In this document: one piece after another, positions 1-8,707 of the stretch
Position numbering within the stretch: the first letter of the stretch is position 1
Layout of the letters: every line of letters starts with the position of its first letter
Source: Spelaeicoccus albus
Lineage (GTDB): Bacteria; Actinomycetota; Actinomycetes; Actinomycetales; Brevibacteriaceae
Direction: 5' to 3'
Length of the DNA: 64,000 nucleotides
Assembly (NCBI RefSeq): GCF_013409065.1
Contig: NZ_JACBZP010000001.1
Location: 2,046,001-2,110,000 of the forward strand
Notes under the pieces: model-generated
Told to the model about the DNA's origin: nothing
The model's database searches: none
The model's input: the letters and a program-made list of their open reading frames with translations, nothing else
Translations under genes and position numbers: made by a program

Positions 1-68
1 ACCCACCCCAATTGGTGAACGACGGTCGTCCCGGCCACCCCCGGAACGGCTGGGAGGTCCCCAGTGGT

Positions 69-1049
69 TCACTTTTCTCCCGGCGCCGTTGAGCCGGACG
101 CACCGTGGTGTCGATAGGCGCGCGGCGTCACGCCGTAGGCCGATCGGAATGCGCGCGCGAAATACGCCGGATCGGCAAAGCCCCACCGATGTGCGATAGT
201 CCGAATGCTCGAACTCTCGCCCGGCGCTTCGAGGTCGCGGCGCGCCATGTCGAGCCGACGCTCGCGGATCCACGTGCCGACGGTCGTTCCTTGTTCTTGG
301 AACAACACGTGCAACTGGCGCGTGGACACGAAATGCGCAGCGGCAATCCTCTCGGGGTTCAGGTCCGGGTCCGCGAGCCGCGTCATGATCCAGTGTCTGA
401 TCGTCATGACCTGGTCCAAATGGCGAGCGGACGGATGCGGGGCGACAACTCCGAACTTCTCGGCAAAGGTGCTGGTGACGAGTTCGATCATGGCGTGGAC
501 GGTGCTGATCCCTTGTGCCGAAGTCAGGTGGGACAGATTTCTCGCAACCGCCGTGAGAAACGGCGACACTATTGCGCCCATGCCGCTTTCCGGGCCGATT
601 CCCAGCGCGGAGATGAGAGCGAGGGCCCGCGGTGGCAAGGCAATGAGCTGTTGCGGAATGATCGCCACGAACGTTTCGGAGTCACCCGGGAACTCGCGTC
701 GATACGGCATCGACGAATCGTAGAGCGCAAAATCCCCTGGCCGCAGCTCCGAACGGTTCCCTGCTTGTTCGACAGTGCTGACCCCCACGATTTGGAGCCC
801 CAGCCAATAGTGCGGATCGCCGGCCGCGGCAAGGCGTCGCGTCCGCTCGGCCACATGCGCGCCGGTCCGGACGACCGCCAAGCCCACGCCGCCGAACCGG
901 CGCGTCACAACCGATCCCTCGAATTCGGGATTGGACGTCGTGTCGATGGCGAGCGGCATGAGCTGCTCGGACACGACCCTCTGCCACTCGGCCATGCCGT
1001 GGGCCGCGATGAGATCGCCGACGCCGTCCTCCGCTGCGCTCGCGTTCAC
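69..1049 (-). CDS. AraC-family transcriptional regulator
   Basis: A transcription factor of about 326 residues. The C-terminal hundred residues form an AraC/XylS double helix-turn-helix; the second helix is seen in IAHRWGFADPAYFARAFRSA followed by YGVTPRAYR, the family signature. The N-terminal two thirds resemble the AraC-binding-like (cupin-type) sensor half. The reading frame stays open far upstream, but I chose the GTG at 1049 because AAGGAGG lies 7 nt before it and because an earlier start would run into the upstream gene. It lies 85 bp behind an FAD aromatic monooxygenase on the same strand, so it probably responds to an aromatic substrate and regulates that gene (inference from position). 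The effector is not visible from sequence. Confidence 0.88.
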   Translation of the reverse strand: MNASAAEDGVGDLIAAHGMAEWQRVVSEQLMPLAIDTTSNPEFEGSVVTRRFGGVGLAVVRTGAHVAERTRRLAAAGDPHYWLGLQIVGVSTVEQAGNRSELRPGDFALYDSSMPYRREFPGDSETFVAIIPQQLIALPPRALALISALGIGPESGMGAIVSPFLTAVARNLSHLTSAQGISTVHAMIELVTSTFAEKFGVVAPHPSARHLDQVMTIRHWIMTRLADPDLNPERIAAAHFVSTRQLHVLFQEQGTTVGTWIRERRLDMARRDLEAPGESSSIRTIAHRWGFADPAYFARAFRSAYGVTPRAYRHHGASGSTAPGEK

Positions 1050-1134
1050 GAAGTAGCCTCCTTGCGCTCCCGCCGATCGCCGGCAGACGCCATCCGGCCG
1101 CTTGTGCGCCGTCCGTGCGCCGTCCGATGCTCGG

Positions 1135-3069
1135 TCAGGCGTGCGCCGGAGCGGCAGCCGTCTGCGGAAGCATGATTGTGTCGAAGTAGGCGGCCAGCTT
1201 ATCCGGCTCGGACAGCGGAACGACCGCCGAGACGTACATGTCCGGGCGTACGACGACGACGGCGCCGCTCCTGTCGATGCCGCGCGCATCGAAGATGTCA
1301 TCGGACGGATCCGTGGCAAACACCTTTTCGTAATCGATCAGATCGAAAGGAGTTCGCCGCGGCAAGAAAATCTCGGGAGCATCGATCGCGTCGAATTCCG
1401 TGTGATCGCCCTGGTACACGACCTTGACGTCGAAGACGGCATCGGTCTCGGCGCCTTCGGGCGTGTACCGGTTCACCGGCGACTCCGCCGCCTCGGCCAT
1501 CCAATCGGCCCAGTCGGCCACCGCGGACTTCCCGCCGGGAACTCGCGTATCGGCGAACGCATAGATGCGCCACCTGCCGTCCGCCGTCGCATGGTGTCCG
1601 AGGTGGATCGGATTTGCATCGGACACTCGGACGACCGGCGCTGAATGGAACCGGCGTCCGAGAGGAAAACCGCCGGCAAGATTCTGATGATCCGCCGACG
1701 CCGTCAACGGGGCGAGTTCGTACTCCGTGCTGAAACCCATGATGAAGTCGAACGTTTGCACGTAGAAGTTCTGAAACTCCTCCGGATCGACCCCGCCGAG
1801 CTCCGGGTGTTCGGGATCCATGGGCTTGGCGCCCATCATTCGCGACCATTCCTTGTCGAAATCGATCAGCTTTTGGGCGACGGGCTGTCGTTCGCCCGAA
1901 TACGTATCGAGCAGCGACTCCGGGGCCAGCCCCCTGAGGACCGAGGCCAGCTTCCAGCCCAGGTTGAATCCGTCCTGCATCGAGACGTTCATGCCCTGGC
2001 CGGCTTTGGCGCTGTGCGTATGACAGGCGTCGCCGGTGATGAAAACTCGAGGCGTGCGCCGGCCAATCATGTCATTCGGGACGTCGTCAAAATGATCGGT
2101 CACGCGCTGGCCGACCTCGTAGACGCTGTACCACGCGACATGCTTCACATCGAGCGTGTACGGGTGAAAAATGCGCTGAGCAATCGCGATGGACTCCTCC
2201 GGCGTGGTTTGCCGGATCGCCGCCGAGTCCTTTCCGCTCATCACGCCGAGGTCGACGTACAAGCGGAAGAGGTGCCCGCCCTCGCGGGGGATGAGCAAGA
2301 TGTTGCCGCCCTCGTTCGACGTGATGAGACCCTTGGTGCGGATATCCGGGAAATCCGTCACGGCGAGAATGTCCATCACGCCCCAAGCGTGGTCGGCCGA
2401 GTCGCCGTCGAGCGTGCGCCCGATGGAACGCCTGACGTTGCTGCGCGCGCCATCGCAGCCGACAACGTATTTGGCGCGGACCGTGAGGTCGTCGCCTTCG
2501 CGCTCCCCGGCGGTGCGGTTCAAAGTGACGGTCACCGGGTAGTCGCCTTCGTCGGCAACAGTGAGATCGACGAACTTCAACCCGAAGTCCGGCGTCATCC
2601 TTGTCGGCGAGTTCTCCATGACTTCGGCAAATTTGTCCTGCACCCGGGCTTGATTGCAGATCAGGTGCGGAAACTCGCTGATTCCGTGGGGATCGTCCTT
2701 GGTGCGCGCCGTCCGCACCAGATTGTTGCGGTCGTGCGGGTCCGGCCCCCAGAACACCGACTCCGTGATGCGATAAGCCTCGCGAATGAGATCGTCCGCA
2801 AACCCGAATGCCTGGAACGTCTCGACGCTGCGGCAGGCCACGCCGTCCGCCTGTCCGATCGCCAACCGCTCGGGTCGCTTTTCGACGATCCGCGTGGTGA
2901 TGTCGGGGAATTGAGACAGCTGAGCGCCAAGAATCATCCCGGCCGGCCCGGTGCCGACGATCAGCACGTCGACTTCCTCCGGAATTTCCGCGGGCCTGTC
3001 GATACCGCAGCCCGCGACTTCTTGAATACGCGGATCGGTCGACACGTAGCCGTGATGATGGAATTGCAA
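1135..3069 (-). CDS. FAD-dependent aromatic-ring monooxygenase (phenol 2-monooxygenase / 3-hydroxybenzoate 4-monooxygenase type)
   Basis: A class A flavoprotein hydroxylase of 644 residues, expected to hydroxylate a phenolic ring using NAD(P)H and O2 in the cytoplasm. The Rossmann motif GTGPAG is at about 39-44, the DG motif GCDGARS near 204, and the GD motif GDACHTHSAKAGQG near 344-358. The length and the extra C-terminal region ending in VVVVRPDMYVSAVVPL fit the phenol hydroxylase group, which carries a C-terminal thioredoxin-like domain, rather than the 400-residue PobA group. The start is TTG at 3069, with GGAGA five bases upstream; this gives MQFHHHGYVSTDPR, typical of MobA-like proteins. 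The AraC regulator follows downstream. The substrate cannot be fixed from sequence; phenol, 3-hydroxybenzoate and resorcinol are all possible. Confidence 0.88.
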   Translation of the reverse strand: MQFHHHGYVSTDPRIQEVAGCGIDRPAEIPEEVDVLIVGTGPAGMILGAQLSQFPDITTRIVEKRPERLAIGQADGVACRSVETFQAFGFADDLIREAYRITESVFWGPDPHDRNNLVRTARTKDDPHGISEFPHLICNQARVQDKFAEVMENSPTRMTPDFGLKFVDLTVADEGDYPVTVTLNRTAGEREGDDLTVRAKYVVGCDGARSNVRRSIGRTLDGDSADHAWGVMDILAVTDFPDIRTKGLITSNEGGNILLIPREGGHLFRLYVDLGVMSGKDSAAIRQTTPEESIAIAQRIFHPYTLDVKHVAWYSVYEVGQRVTDHFDDVPNDMIGRRTPRVFITGDACHTHSAKAGQGMNVSMQDGFNLGWKLASVLRGLAPESLLDTYSGERQPVAQKLIDFDKEWSRMMGAKPMDPEHPELGGVDPEEFQNFYVQTFDFIMGFSTEYELAPLTASADHQNLAGGFPLGRRFHSAPVVRVSDANPIHLGHHATADGRWRIYAFADTRVPGGKSAVADWADWMAEAAESPVNRYTPEGAETDAVFDVKVVYQGDHTEFDAIDAPEIFLPRRTPFDLIDYEKVFATDPSDDIFDARGIDRSGAVVVVRPDMYVSAVVPLSEPDKLAAYFDTIMLPQTAAAPAHA

Positions 3070-3283
3070 TGAACTCTCCTCGCGCCACAAACTTTCCGGC
3101 CGCGGAGTGCGTCCAGCCCTCCATTAGACCGCTTGAGTCACAAGTTTACTGTTCGCCGTGGTCAGTGTGAGCGCCATCACGCGCACAGAAATAGGACGAG
3201 AGCGCACGCTCAGTCACAAATGAACGAACATTGGCCCGGTGCGTTCGGCGATGTCAATGAATGCCATGAGCGGTCGGGCGATT

Positions 3284-3399
3284 GAGTGGCGGTGAATGGC
3301 TGCGGTGCCTTGCCGAGTGGTGGCGAATGGCTGCGAAATCGGCGATTTCGCAGCCATTCGCCACCACTCGGCGGGAGGGGAGAGCCATTCGCCACCACC
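3284..3399. repeat. Palindromic repeat cluster, four units of GAGTGGYGG(Y)GAATGGCTG
   Basis: Four copies of a roughly 17-20 bp unit lie in a 371-bp gap between two genes. Units at 3284 and 3315 are direct, while those around 3356 and 3383 are inverted. The two central copies form a perfect inverted repeat, with 30-nt arms at 3312-3341 and 3343-3372 separated by a single G. As RNA this would fold into a very stable hairpin. It is followed by a purine-rich stretch (GGGGGAAGGAAC twice) leading to the end of orn. The rest of the gap, 3070-3283, shows no gene. Related palindromes occur at 11512 and 43626. Confidence 0.85.
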
Positions 3400-3460
3400 T
3401 GGTGGCAAGGGCAAGGGGGAAGGAACAAGGGGGAAGGAACGAAGGAGGGCAGGAGGAGCT

Positions 3461-4069
3461 CTACCCCTCGGGGTTGTCTGCGACTTTGGCAGCAATGGCC
3501 TTTGCGTCCTCCGACGTGGGGCCGGGCTGCTCCACGAAGAGCGCTTCCCGGTAGTAGCGCAATTCCGTGATCGATTCCCGGATGTCGGCCAGGGCGCGAT
3601 GACCGCCGTTCTTTTCCGGCGATTGGAAGTACACGCGCGGATACCAGCGGCGCGCCAGTTCCTTGATCGATGACACATCGACGATGCGGTAATGGAGGTG
3701 GTCGACCAGCTCGGGCATCTCTTGCACCAGGAAGCCGCGGTCGGTGCCCACCGAGTTTCCGGCGAGCGGCGCCTTGCCGGACGGAACCCATTTCTTGATG
3801 TAATCGAGCGCAATCTGCTCGGCTTCGCGGGCGCTCACGCCGTTGTCCAGATCGTCGAGCAGCCCCGATTTCGTGTGCATCTCGCGCACCACGTCATTCA
3901 AATTGTCCAGGGCGCCGGCAGGCGGCTTGATGACGACGTCCACGCCGTCGCCGAGTACGTTCAGTTCCGAGTCGGTCACGAGAACGGCCAGTTCGATGAG
4001 GACGTCCGACTTCAAGTCGAGTCCGGTCATTTCACAGTCGATCCAGACCATTCGATTCTTATCAACCAC
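3461..4069 (-). CDS. orn: Oligoribonuclease
   Basis: A 3'-5' exoribonuclease of 202 residues that clears 2-5 nt RNA fragments (and pGpG in some bacteria) in the cytoplasm. It is a DEDDh nuclease: exo I is WIDCEMTGLD, giving D11 and E13; exo II includes TDRGFLVQEMP; exo III is HRALADI near 157-163, supplying the catalytic His and Asp. Length and motifs match actinobacterial Orn. The start is the GTG at 4069; a -10-like TAGGTT ends six bases before it, so the transcript may be leaderless. An internal ATG seven codons later is the alternative start. It stands alone, with a repeat cluster downstream. Confidence 0.95.
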   Translation of the reverse strand: MVDKNRMVWIDCEMTGLDLKSDVLIELAVLVTDSELNVLGDGVDVVIKPPAGALDNLNDVVREMHTKSGLLDDLDNGVSAREAEQIALDYIKKWVPSGKAPLAGNSVGTDRGFLVQEMPELVDHLHYRIVDVSSIKELARRWYPRVYFQSPEKNGGHRALADIRESITELRYYREALFVEQPGPTSEDAKAIAAKVADNPEG

Positions 4070-4075
4070 GTATCT

Positions 4076-4081
4076 AACCTA
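4076..4081 (-). promoter_or_regulatory. -10-like box TAGGTT for leaderless orn
   Basis: Read on the minus strand, TAGGTT is followed by exactly six bases and then the GTG start of orn, with no Shine-Dalgarno sequence between. This is the spacing expected when transcription starts at or next to the start codon. Confidence 0.5.
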
Positions 4082-4379
4082 CGCCACGCCGCCGCCGACC
4101 ATGGTTCCGGACGCCGCACAGCATGGTTCCGGACGTCGTTCGGCCCCTGCGCCAGGCTGAACGTTGCCCGATAAAATACGTCGAATTCATCACGTGGGAG
4201 CTTCTCAAGTCGGATATTCTGCCGGAAACCCCTATTCTGGAAGATCGGTAATGATAACGGGTCGATCATCCAGGCCCTCTGCCGCCGCACGCTCAAGCAA
4301 CGTTTTCGCGACGACCGCTGGGTCGCCGACCGGGAGTCGTGCCTACTAGACATCGAAGACAGACGGAAGGAAACGTTTC
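4082..4379. other. Intergenic region with a 14-bp direct repeat
   Basis: Nearly 300 bases without a convincing gene between the divergent orn and the membrane-protein cluster. It holds two copies of CATGGTTCCGGACG (4100-4113 and 4122-4135), spaced 22 bp apart (two helical turns), close to the orn promoter; this could be a protein-binding site. The cluster's own promoter should lie further right, where AT-rich stretches such as GATAAAATAC (about 4170) and GGTAATGATAACG (about 4247) occur. GGAAGGA precedes the GTG at 4380. Confidence 0.4.
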
Positions 4380-6059
4380 GTGCGCTACGCCCTCGCGGTG
4401 CTCCTGATCGTGGTCGGTCTCGTCGCCGGCGGCATCGGAGTGCTGCAAAAAACTCTCTGGGCGCCGTCGGACACCATCACGGCTTCCGCCACCATGCACA
4501 AGTCCGATGATCTCATCGTCGTCGAACCCGGCATGCTCAACCTGTACGACCCGCCCGCCACTTTGAAAGTCTCGGGTCATGGCGACTTGTCGATCAGCCA
4601 GGCCCCGGCCGACAACGTCGACGCCTGGGTCGGCAACTCGCCGCACACCGAAATCACCGGGCTGAAGAGCCAACACACGCTTGCCACGAAGACCGCGAAA
4701 GGATCCGGGCCGTCGGCCGATCCGCGCGGGGACGACCTGTGGGTGAAGCAGTCGACCGGAACCGACACACTGTCGATGAAATGGGACAAGGAAGCCGGCC
4801 GCACCGCTTTCCTGATCGCGACGGACGGGGCGTCCCATGCCAACGGCAAGGATTCGGCCAAAGACTCCGGGAAGAGCACGGACAAGACCACCGTCTCCAT
4901 CAGCTGGCCGTCGCACGCCACGACGCCGTGGGCCACCCCGCTGATGGTGATCGGCGGGATCATCCTACTGATCGGACTGATCCTGCTCGGGTTCTTCTTC
5001 GTCGATGGCTTCCGCAGGCGCAAACGCCGCAAGGCACGCGCTTTCCGCCATAAGAACGCCGCCATGCCCGGAGGGGCAGCCATGATTGCCGCCGCACTCG
5101 TGCTGGCCGGATGCAGCGGGCCGCCCGAACTTCCCAAGCCGTCGCCGTCCGCGTCACCCACGGCCGCGCAACCCGTGCTGACCAAGGGGCAGCTGCACAG
5201 CGTGCTCGATAAGATCTCCGCGGCCACCGAGGCCGGGGACAAGGCGAAGTCGGCGGACAAGCTCGGCGACAGGGTAACCGGTCCGGCTTTAGCGAAACGC
5301 AAAGCCATCTACCGCTTGCAAAAGAAGAAGGCCACCACCGAGAAACCGACGGCCGTCGCTGCCGATCCGGTATTGCTGAACGTCACCACCGCCACCGACT
5401 CATGGCCGCGTGTCACAGTCGTCGTCACGAAGAGCAAGAACGCCGACGTCCCGCAGCTTCTCGACCTGTATCAAAAGAACCCGCGCAGCCCGTACCAACT
5501 TTGGTCATCGGTCAATTTGCTGCCGGGCGCCCAGGTGCCGCCGACTCCGAACCCGAAGAACGGCTCCGCTCTGCTGCCGCCGGACGAGGACGGGCTCGAA
5601 CTCACGCCGCGCGACGCGGCCAAGCACTATGCCGACATCCTGACGAAGGGCGCGAAGAGCAAATACGACAAGCAGTTCGCTCCGGACGCCTTCCGTAAGA
5701 ATTTGCTGAAATATCAAAAGAAGCAGAAGGACTCCTTGGAATCCGCAAAGGCCACCATCGACTTCGAGCACAAGGCCGACCCCAAGGGAATGGTCGTGAC
5801 GGAGGCCGGGAACGACGGTGCACTCGTGCTGGCGCACCTGTCGAGCACAACGACGATCAAGCCGGAAAGCGTCGATGGCCGGACCGGGTCGATCACGGTG
5901 CCGGACAAACTCGCTAAGCTGCTCGGTGAGAAGACTACGCACAGCCCGGTGAGAACGAACTACAGCGAGACGGTCCTGTTCTTCGTGCCCAAGAAGTCGA
6001 GCGGGCACATCAAGGTTCTCGGCGTCGACAACACGCTGACCGGCGGCAAAACGCTGTAG
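4380..6059 (+). CDS. Membrane protein with internal lipobox, unknown function (first of a pair)
   Basis: 559 residues, function not recognised. Visible architecture: transmembrane helix at 4-22; an exported domain to about 185; a second helix at about 188-212; a strongly basic stretch RRRKRRKARAFRHK; then a short hydrophobic segment ending in the lipobox LVLAGC (Cys245); then a Pro/Ser linker (PKPSPSASP) and a Lys-rich exported domain. The middle therefore looks like a lipoprotein signal peptide inside a longer protein. A GGAGGGG sits five bases before an internal ATG at 5082 (Met235), so a separate lipoprotein could also be made by internal initiation. The main start is GTG with GGAAGGA eight bases upstream. 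The gene two downstream (7057) has the same layout, so the fusion is unlikely to be a sequencing error. Confidence 0.85.
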   Translation: MRYALAVLLIVVGLVAGGIGVLQKTLWAPSDTITASATMHKSDDLIVVEPGMLNLYDPPATLKVSGHGDLSISQAPADNVDAWVGNSPHTEITGLKSQHTLATKTAKGSGPSADPRGDDLWVKQSTGTDTLSMKWDKEAGRTAFLIATDGASHANGKDSAKDSGKSTDKTTVSISWPSHATTPWATPLMVIGGIILLIGLILLGFFFVDGFRRRKRRKARAFRHKNAAMPGGAAMIAAALVLAGCSGPPELPKPSPSASPTAAQPVLTKGQLHSVLDKISAATEAGDKAKSADKLGDRVTGPALAKRKAIYRLQKKKATTEKPTAVAADPVLLNVTTATDSWPRVTVVVTKSKNADVPQLLDLYQKNPRSPYQLWSSVNLLPGAQVPPTPNPKNGSALLPPDEDGLELTPRDAAKHYADILTKGAKSKYDKQFAPDAFRKNLLKYQKKQKDSLESAKATIDFEHKADPKGMVVTEAGNDGALVLAHLSSTTTIKPESVDGRTGSITVPDKLAKLLGEKTTHSPVRTNYSETVLFFVPKKSSGHIKVLGVDNTLTGGKTL

Positions 6060-6084
6060 AGGCATCCGCGAAAAGGAGCACACG

Positions 6085-7047
6085 ATGAGTCAAGACGCAT
6101 TTGGCGCCGCTACGCCCGAACAGCCCCGCGAAGGGCTCGACCTGTCCGCTGCCCGCAACCCGCAAGCGGCAGGCTCCGCCGGCGCCGCGCCAGCCGGGGC
6201 CCCCGCCGCCGGAGCCAATTCCGAATCGGTGGTCGTTTCGTCGATCGTTCAGGACGTCACGGAACAATCGTTCAATGACATCGTCGAACTCTCGACGCGC
6301 GTGCCGGTCGTGGTCGACCTCTGGGCCGACTGGTGCGAACCGTGCAAGCAGCTGTCGCCGATCTTGGAAAAAGTCACTCGCGAGTTCGGCGGACGCATAG
6401 TGCTGGCCAAGGTCGACGTCGACAAGAACCCGCAAATCCAGCAGGCTTTCGGGGCCCAATCAATTCCGACGGTCGTGGCGATCGTCAAGGGGCAGCCCGT
6501 CCCGCTGTTCACGGGGGCGGTTCCGGAAAGCCAGGTTCGAGGCTACTTCGACGAGCTCGACAAGGTTGCCGCGCAAAACGGCGTGAACGGCCGGGCAGTC
6601 GCCACCGGCGACGACGAGCCCGCCGAAGCGCCGTTGCCGCCGCTGCACCAAGAGGCGTACGACGCGCTGGAAAAGGGAGATCTGGACGGCGCGGCGAACG
6701 CCTTCACCCGGGCGCTCAAGGAAAACCCCGGGGACGACGACGCCAAGGCCGGACTTGCGCAAGTCGGCCTCCTGCAGCGCACGCGAGACGTCGATCTCGA
6801 CCAGGCCCGTGCGGCGGCCGCCGACCAACCGTCGAATTTGGACGCCCAGTTCCTCGTCGCCGATCTCGACGTCTCCGGAGGCCACATCGACGACGCATTT
6901 GCTCGAATGCTCACGCTCATCCGGACAACGGCGGGTGATGACCGCGAGCGGGTTCGTGTGCGCCTGCTCGAACTCTTCGAGGTCGTCGGCGCCGCCGATC
7001 CACGCGTGACGAAGGCTCGTGCCTCGCTGACCCGCGCGCTCTTTTAA
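6085..7047 (+). CDS. Thioredoxin-domain protein with TPR-like tail (YbbN/CnoX-type)
   Basis: 320 residues. After a Gly/Ala/Pro-rich N-terminus of about 55 residues comes a thioredoxin fold with active site W83-C-E-P-C87, the cis-proline loop SIPTVV, and then a C-terminal half built of TPR-like helices (YDALEKGDLDGAANAFTRAL and following). This is the layout of YbbN/CnoX co-chaperones; unlike E. coli YbbN, both active-site cysteines are present, so redox activity is possible. There is no signal peptide, so it is cytoplasmic. GGAG lies seven bases before the ATG. It sits between two similar membrane/lipoprotein genes, 25 bp after the first and 9 bp before the second, so the three are probably co-transcribed. 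Confidence 0.9.
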   Translation: MSQDAFGAATPEQPREGLDLSAARNPQAAGSAGAAPAGAPAAGANSESVVVSSIVQDVTEQSFNDIVELSTRVPVVVDLWADWCEPCKQLSPILEKVTREFGGRIVLAKVDVDKNPQIQQAFGAQSIPTVVAIVKGQPVPLFTGAVPESQVRGYFDELDKVAAQNGVNGRAVATGDDEPAEAPLPPLHQEAYDALEKGDLDGAANAFTRALKENPGDDDAKAGLAQVGLLQRTRDVDLDQARAAAADQPSNLDAQFLVADLDVSGGHIDDAFARMLTLIRTTAGDDRERVRVRLLELFEVVGAADPRVTKARASLTRALF

Positions 7048-7056
7048 TCCGCTTCG

Positions 7057-8661
7057 GTGTCCCGCCTGATCGGTGCGTGCGCGTGCACGGTGTTGAGCGT
7101 GCTCATCCTGCTCATCGCCGTCCCCACCGCATTCAAAGTCGGCACCGACGATGTCATCGATACGCCCGCCCGCACTCTGCACGGCGGACAAGCGGTCGTC
7201 TTCGACGAGAACCTCGTGCCGTTCAGCGGGGCCACGGCGTTCCTGCACATCTCGTCGGATTCCGATCTGTTCGTGGGCACGGCAAACGGAGTCGACGTCG
7301 ACGATTACGTCGCCGATACGAGTTACCACCTGATCACCGACGTCGAGTTCCCCGGTGACTTCACGCAGCGGCTCGTCAGCGGATCGTCGACGCTAGGCGC
7401 CGATCCCGGGGATCTGGACTGGTGGACGTCGAAGCAGACCGGTAAATCCGTGACGGTGCGATTCTCCCCGACCGAACGCCCCCAATACATAGTTGTGGCC
7501 TCGCCGTCGGGCGCGAAAGCGATCGACGTCGACGTCCGAATGGGTCTGCAGACCTCCGGCGTCTTCGGCTATTGCATGATTGGATTCGGCCTCGCGCTGG
7601 TGCTGCTTGCGATAGCGGCACTGCTTTTCACCTGGTGGCGTTCGAACCGGCTGCCGCCGGCTCGTCCACTCGGGGCACGCAGGGGGACGCGCAGAGGCAC
7701 GGCCGCATCTCGCACACTGGCCGGCGCGATCGCCGGCACGGCGGTGCTCGCGGCGTCCGGCTGCACCGCGCCCGTACAACCCCGCACCGTCGAGCCCGTC
7801 GTGCCCACGAAGATCGCAATACCTCACAGCAAGGCCCCCGCGTTCATCAAGCGCTACTCGACGCAGCTCGAGAAATCCTACCGGCACGACCTGCACGGCC
7901 TGAGCAACATCCAGGCCGATCCGCAGCTGACGCGCACTCGGGCGCTCGCCGTCACCAGCGACGCCGCCGACGGCCGGCTGCGCGCACCGGCGTACTCGTC
8001 GGTGACCGTCGCAGCGCCGCGACTGACGAAATATCCCCTGTGGTTCATCGCGCGGGCCAAGGACGGCGGCCCCGACTACCTCCTCGTCGAACGCGACAGG
8101 TCGACGTCCCCGTGGCGCGTGGTGCAAACCGTTCACGCCGGCAAAAAATTGCCGGCCATGATCGGGCGCAGCGACGGCTCGACGCCGCAAGCCTCGAGCA
8201 AAGAAGTCGCCGAGCTGACGACGTCCGCGAAAGCCGTTGCCCATTTCCTGCAGACCGGCTCGAAGCCGGACGACGGCACCCGGGTGAGTGCCAAGGGGCT
8301 CACCGACTACCGGTCGTACGTCGGGCGGCTTCGCAGCAAGAAGAGCGGATTCAAATCGGTCAAGCCCGCATGCAAGGTCGACGATGCCGACATGACGAGC
8401 CGAGCCATCAAAACGAAGGACTCCGTCACGGCACTGGCCGAAATCCGGTGCACCCTGAGCGTCAGCGTGCCGTCGAGCTTTTCGCTCGATCTCGGATCGT
8501 CGATCGAGGCCCTGCTCGGCGGACAGGGACAGGAATCGGAGTCCGGGAACAACACCATCGAAGTCACCTCGAGCCACCCGATCGTCTTGTCCCGGGCGGA
8601 TGACGGCACTACCGAAGTGGTCGGCACCGACTGGTACTTGATCGGCGCCGACTCGAAATAG
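7057..8661 (+). CDS. Membrane protein with internal lipobox, unknown function (second of a pair)
   Basis: 534 residues, function not recognised. It repeats the layout of the protein at 4380: transmembrane helix at about 4-26, an exported domain, a second helix at about 168-194, an Arg-rich segment (RRGTRRGTAASR), then a hydrophobic segment ending in AVLAASGC (Cys236), which reads as a lipobox, and a large exported C-terminal domain. Sequence similarity between the two is low outside the architecture. There is no internal ATG with a ribosome-binding site here, so a single long product is the simplest reading. GTG starts nine bases after the thioredoxin stop, with a poor Shine-Dalgarno, implying translational coupling. 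The C-terminal domain contains few cysteines. Confidence 0.82.
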   Translation: MSRLIGACACTVLSVLILLIAVPTAFKVGTDDVIDTPARTLHGGQAVVFDENLVPFSGATAFLHISSDSDLFVGTANGVDVDDYVADTSYHLITDVEFPGDFTQRLVSGSSTLGADPGDLDWWTSKQTGKSVTVRFSPTERPQYIVVASPSGAKAIDVDVRMGLQTSGVFGYCMIGFGLALVLLAIAALLFTWWRSNRLPPARPLGARRGTRRGTAASRTLAGAIAGTAVLAASGCTAPVQPRTVEPVVPTKIAIPHSKAPAFIKRYSTQLEKSYRHDLHGLSNIQADPQLTRTRALAVTSDAADGRLRAPAYSSVTVAAPRLTKYPLWFIARAKDGGPDYLLVERDRSTSPWRVVQTVHAGKKLPAMIGRSDGSTPQASSKEVAELTTSAKAVAHFLQTGSKPDDGTRVSAKGLTDYRSYVGRLRSKKSGFKSVKPACKVDDADMTSRAIKTKDSVTALAEIRCTLSVSVPSSFSLDLGSSIEALLGGQGQESESGNNTIEVTSSHPIVLSRADDGTTEVVGTDWYLIGADSK

Positions 8662-8707
8662 CCTGCTGCCGCGCCCGCCGGTCGGCGCGTGGTGCGACGA
8701 CGGCCGG

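Noticed and set aside
1645-3072. 475-codon open frame antisense to the FAD monooxygenase
   Set aside because: The minus-strand frame has all flavoprotein motifs; the antisense product shows no recognisable domain and reflects high GC.
3284-3399. Possible CRISPR array
   Set aside because: Only four units in mixed orientation, no regular spacers and no cas genes; it is a palindromic repeat.
3282-3673. Several short open frames in the repeat cluster
   Set aside because: They translate the palindromic repeat itself (same peptide in different frames) and have no start signals.
4380-6059. Frameshift or assembly error joining a membrane protein to a lipoprotein
   Set aside because: The gene at 7057 shows the same order of segments, and the frame is continuous with normal codon use.
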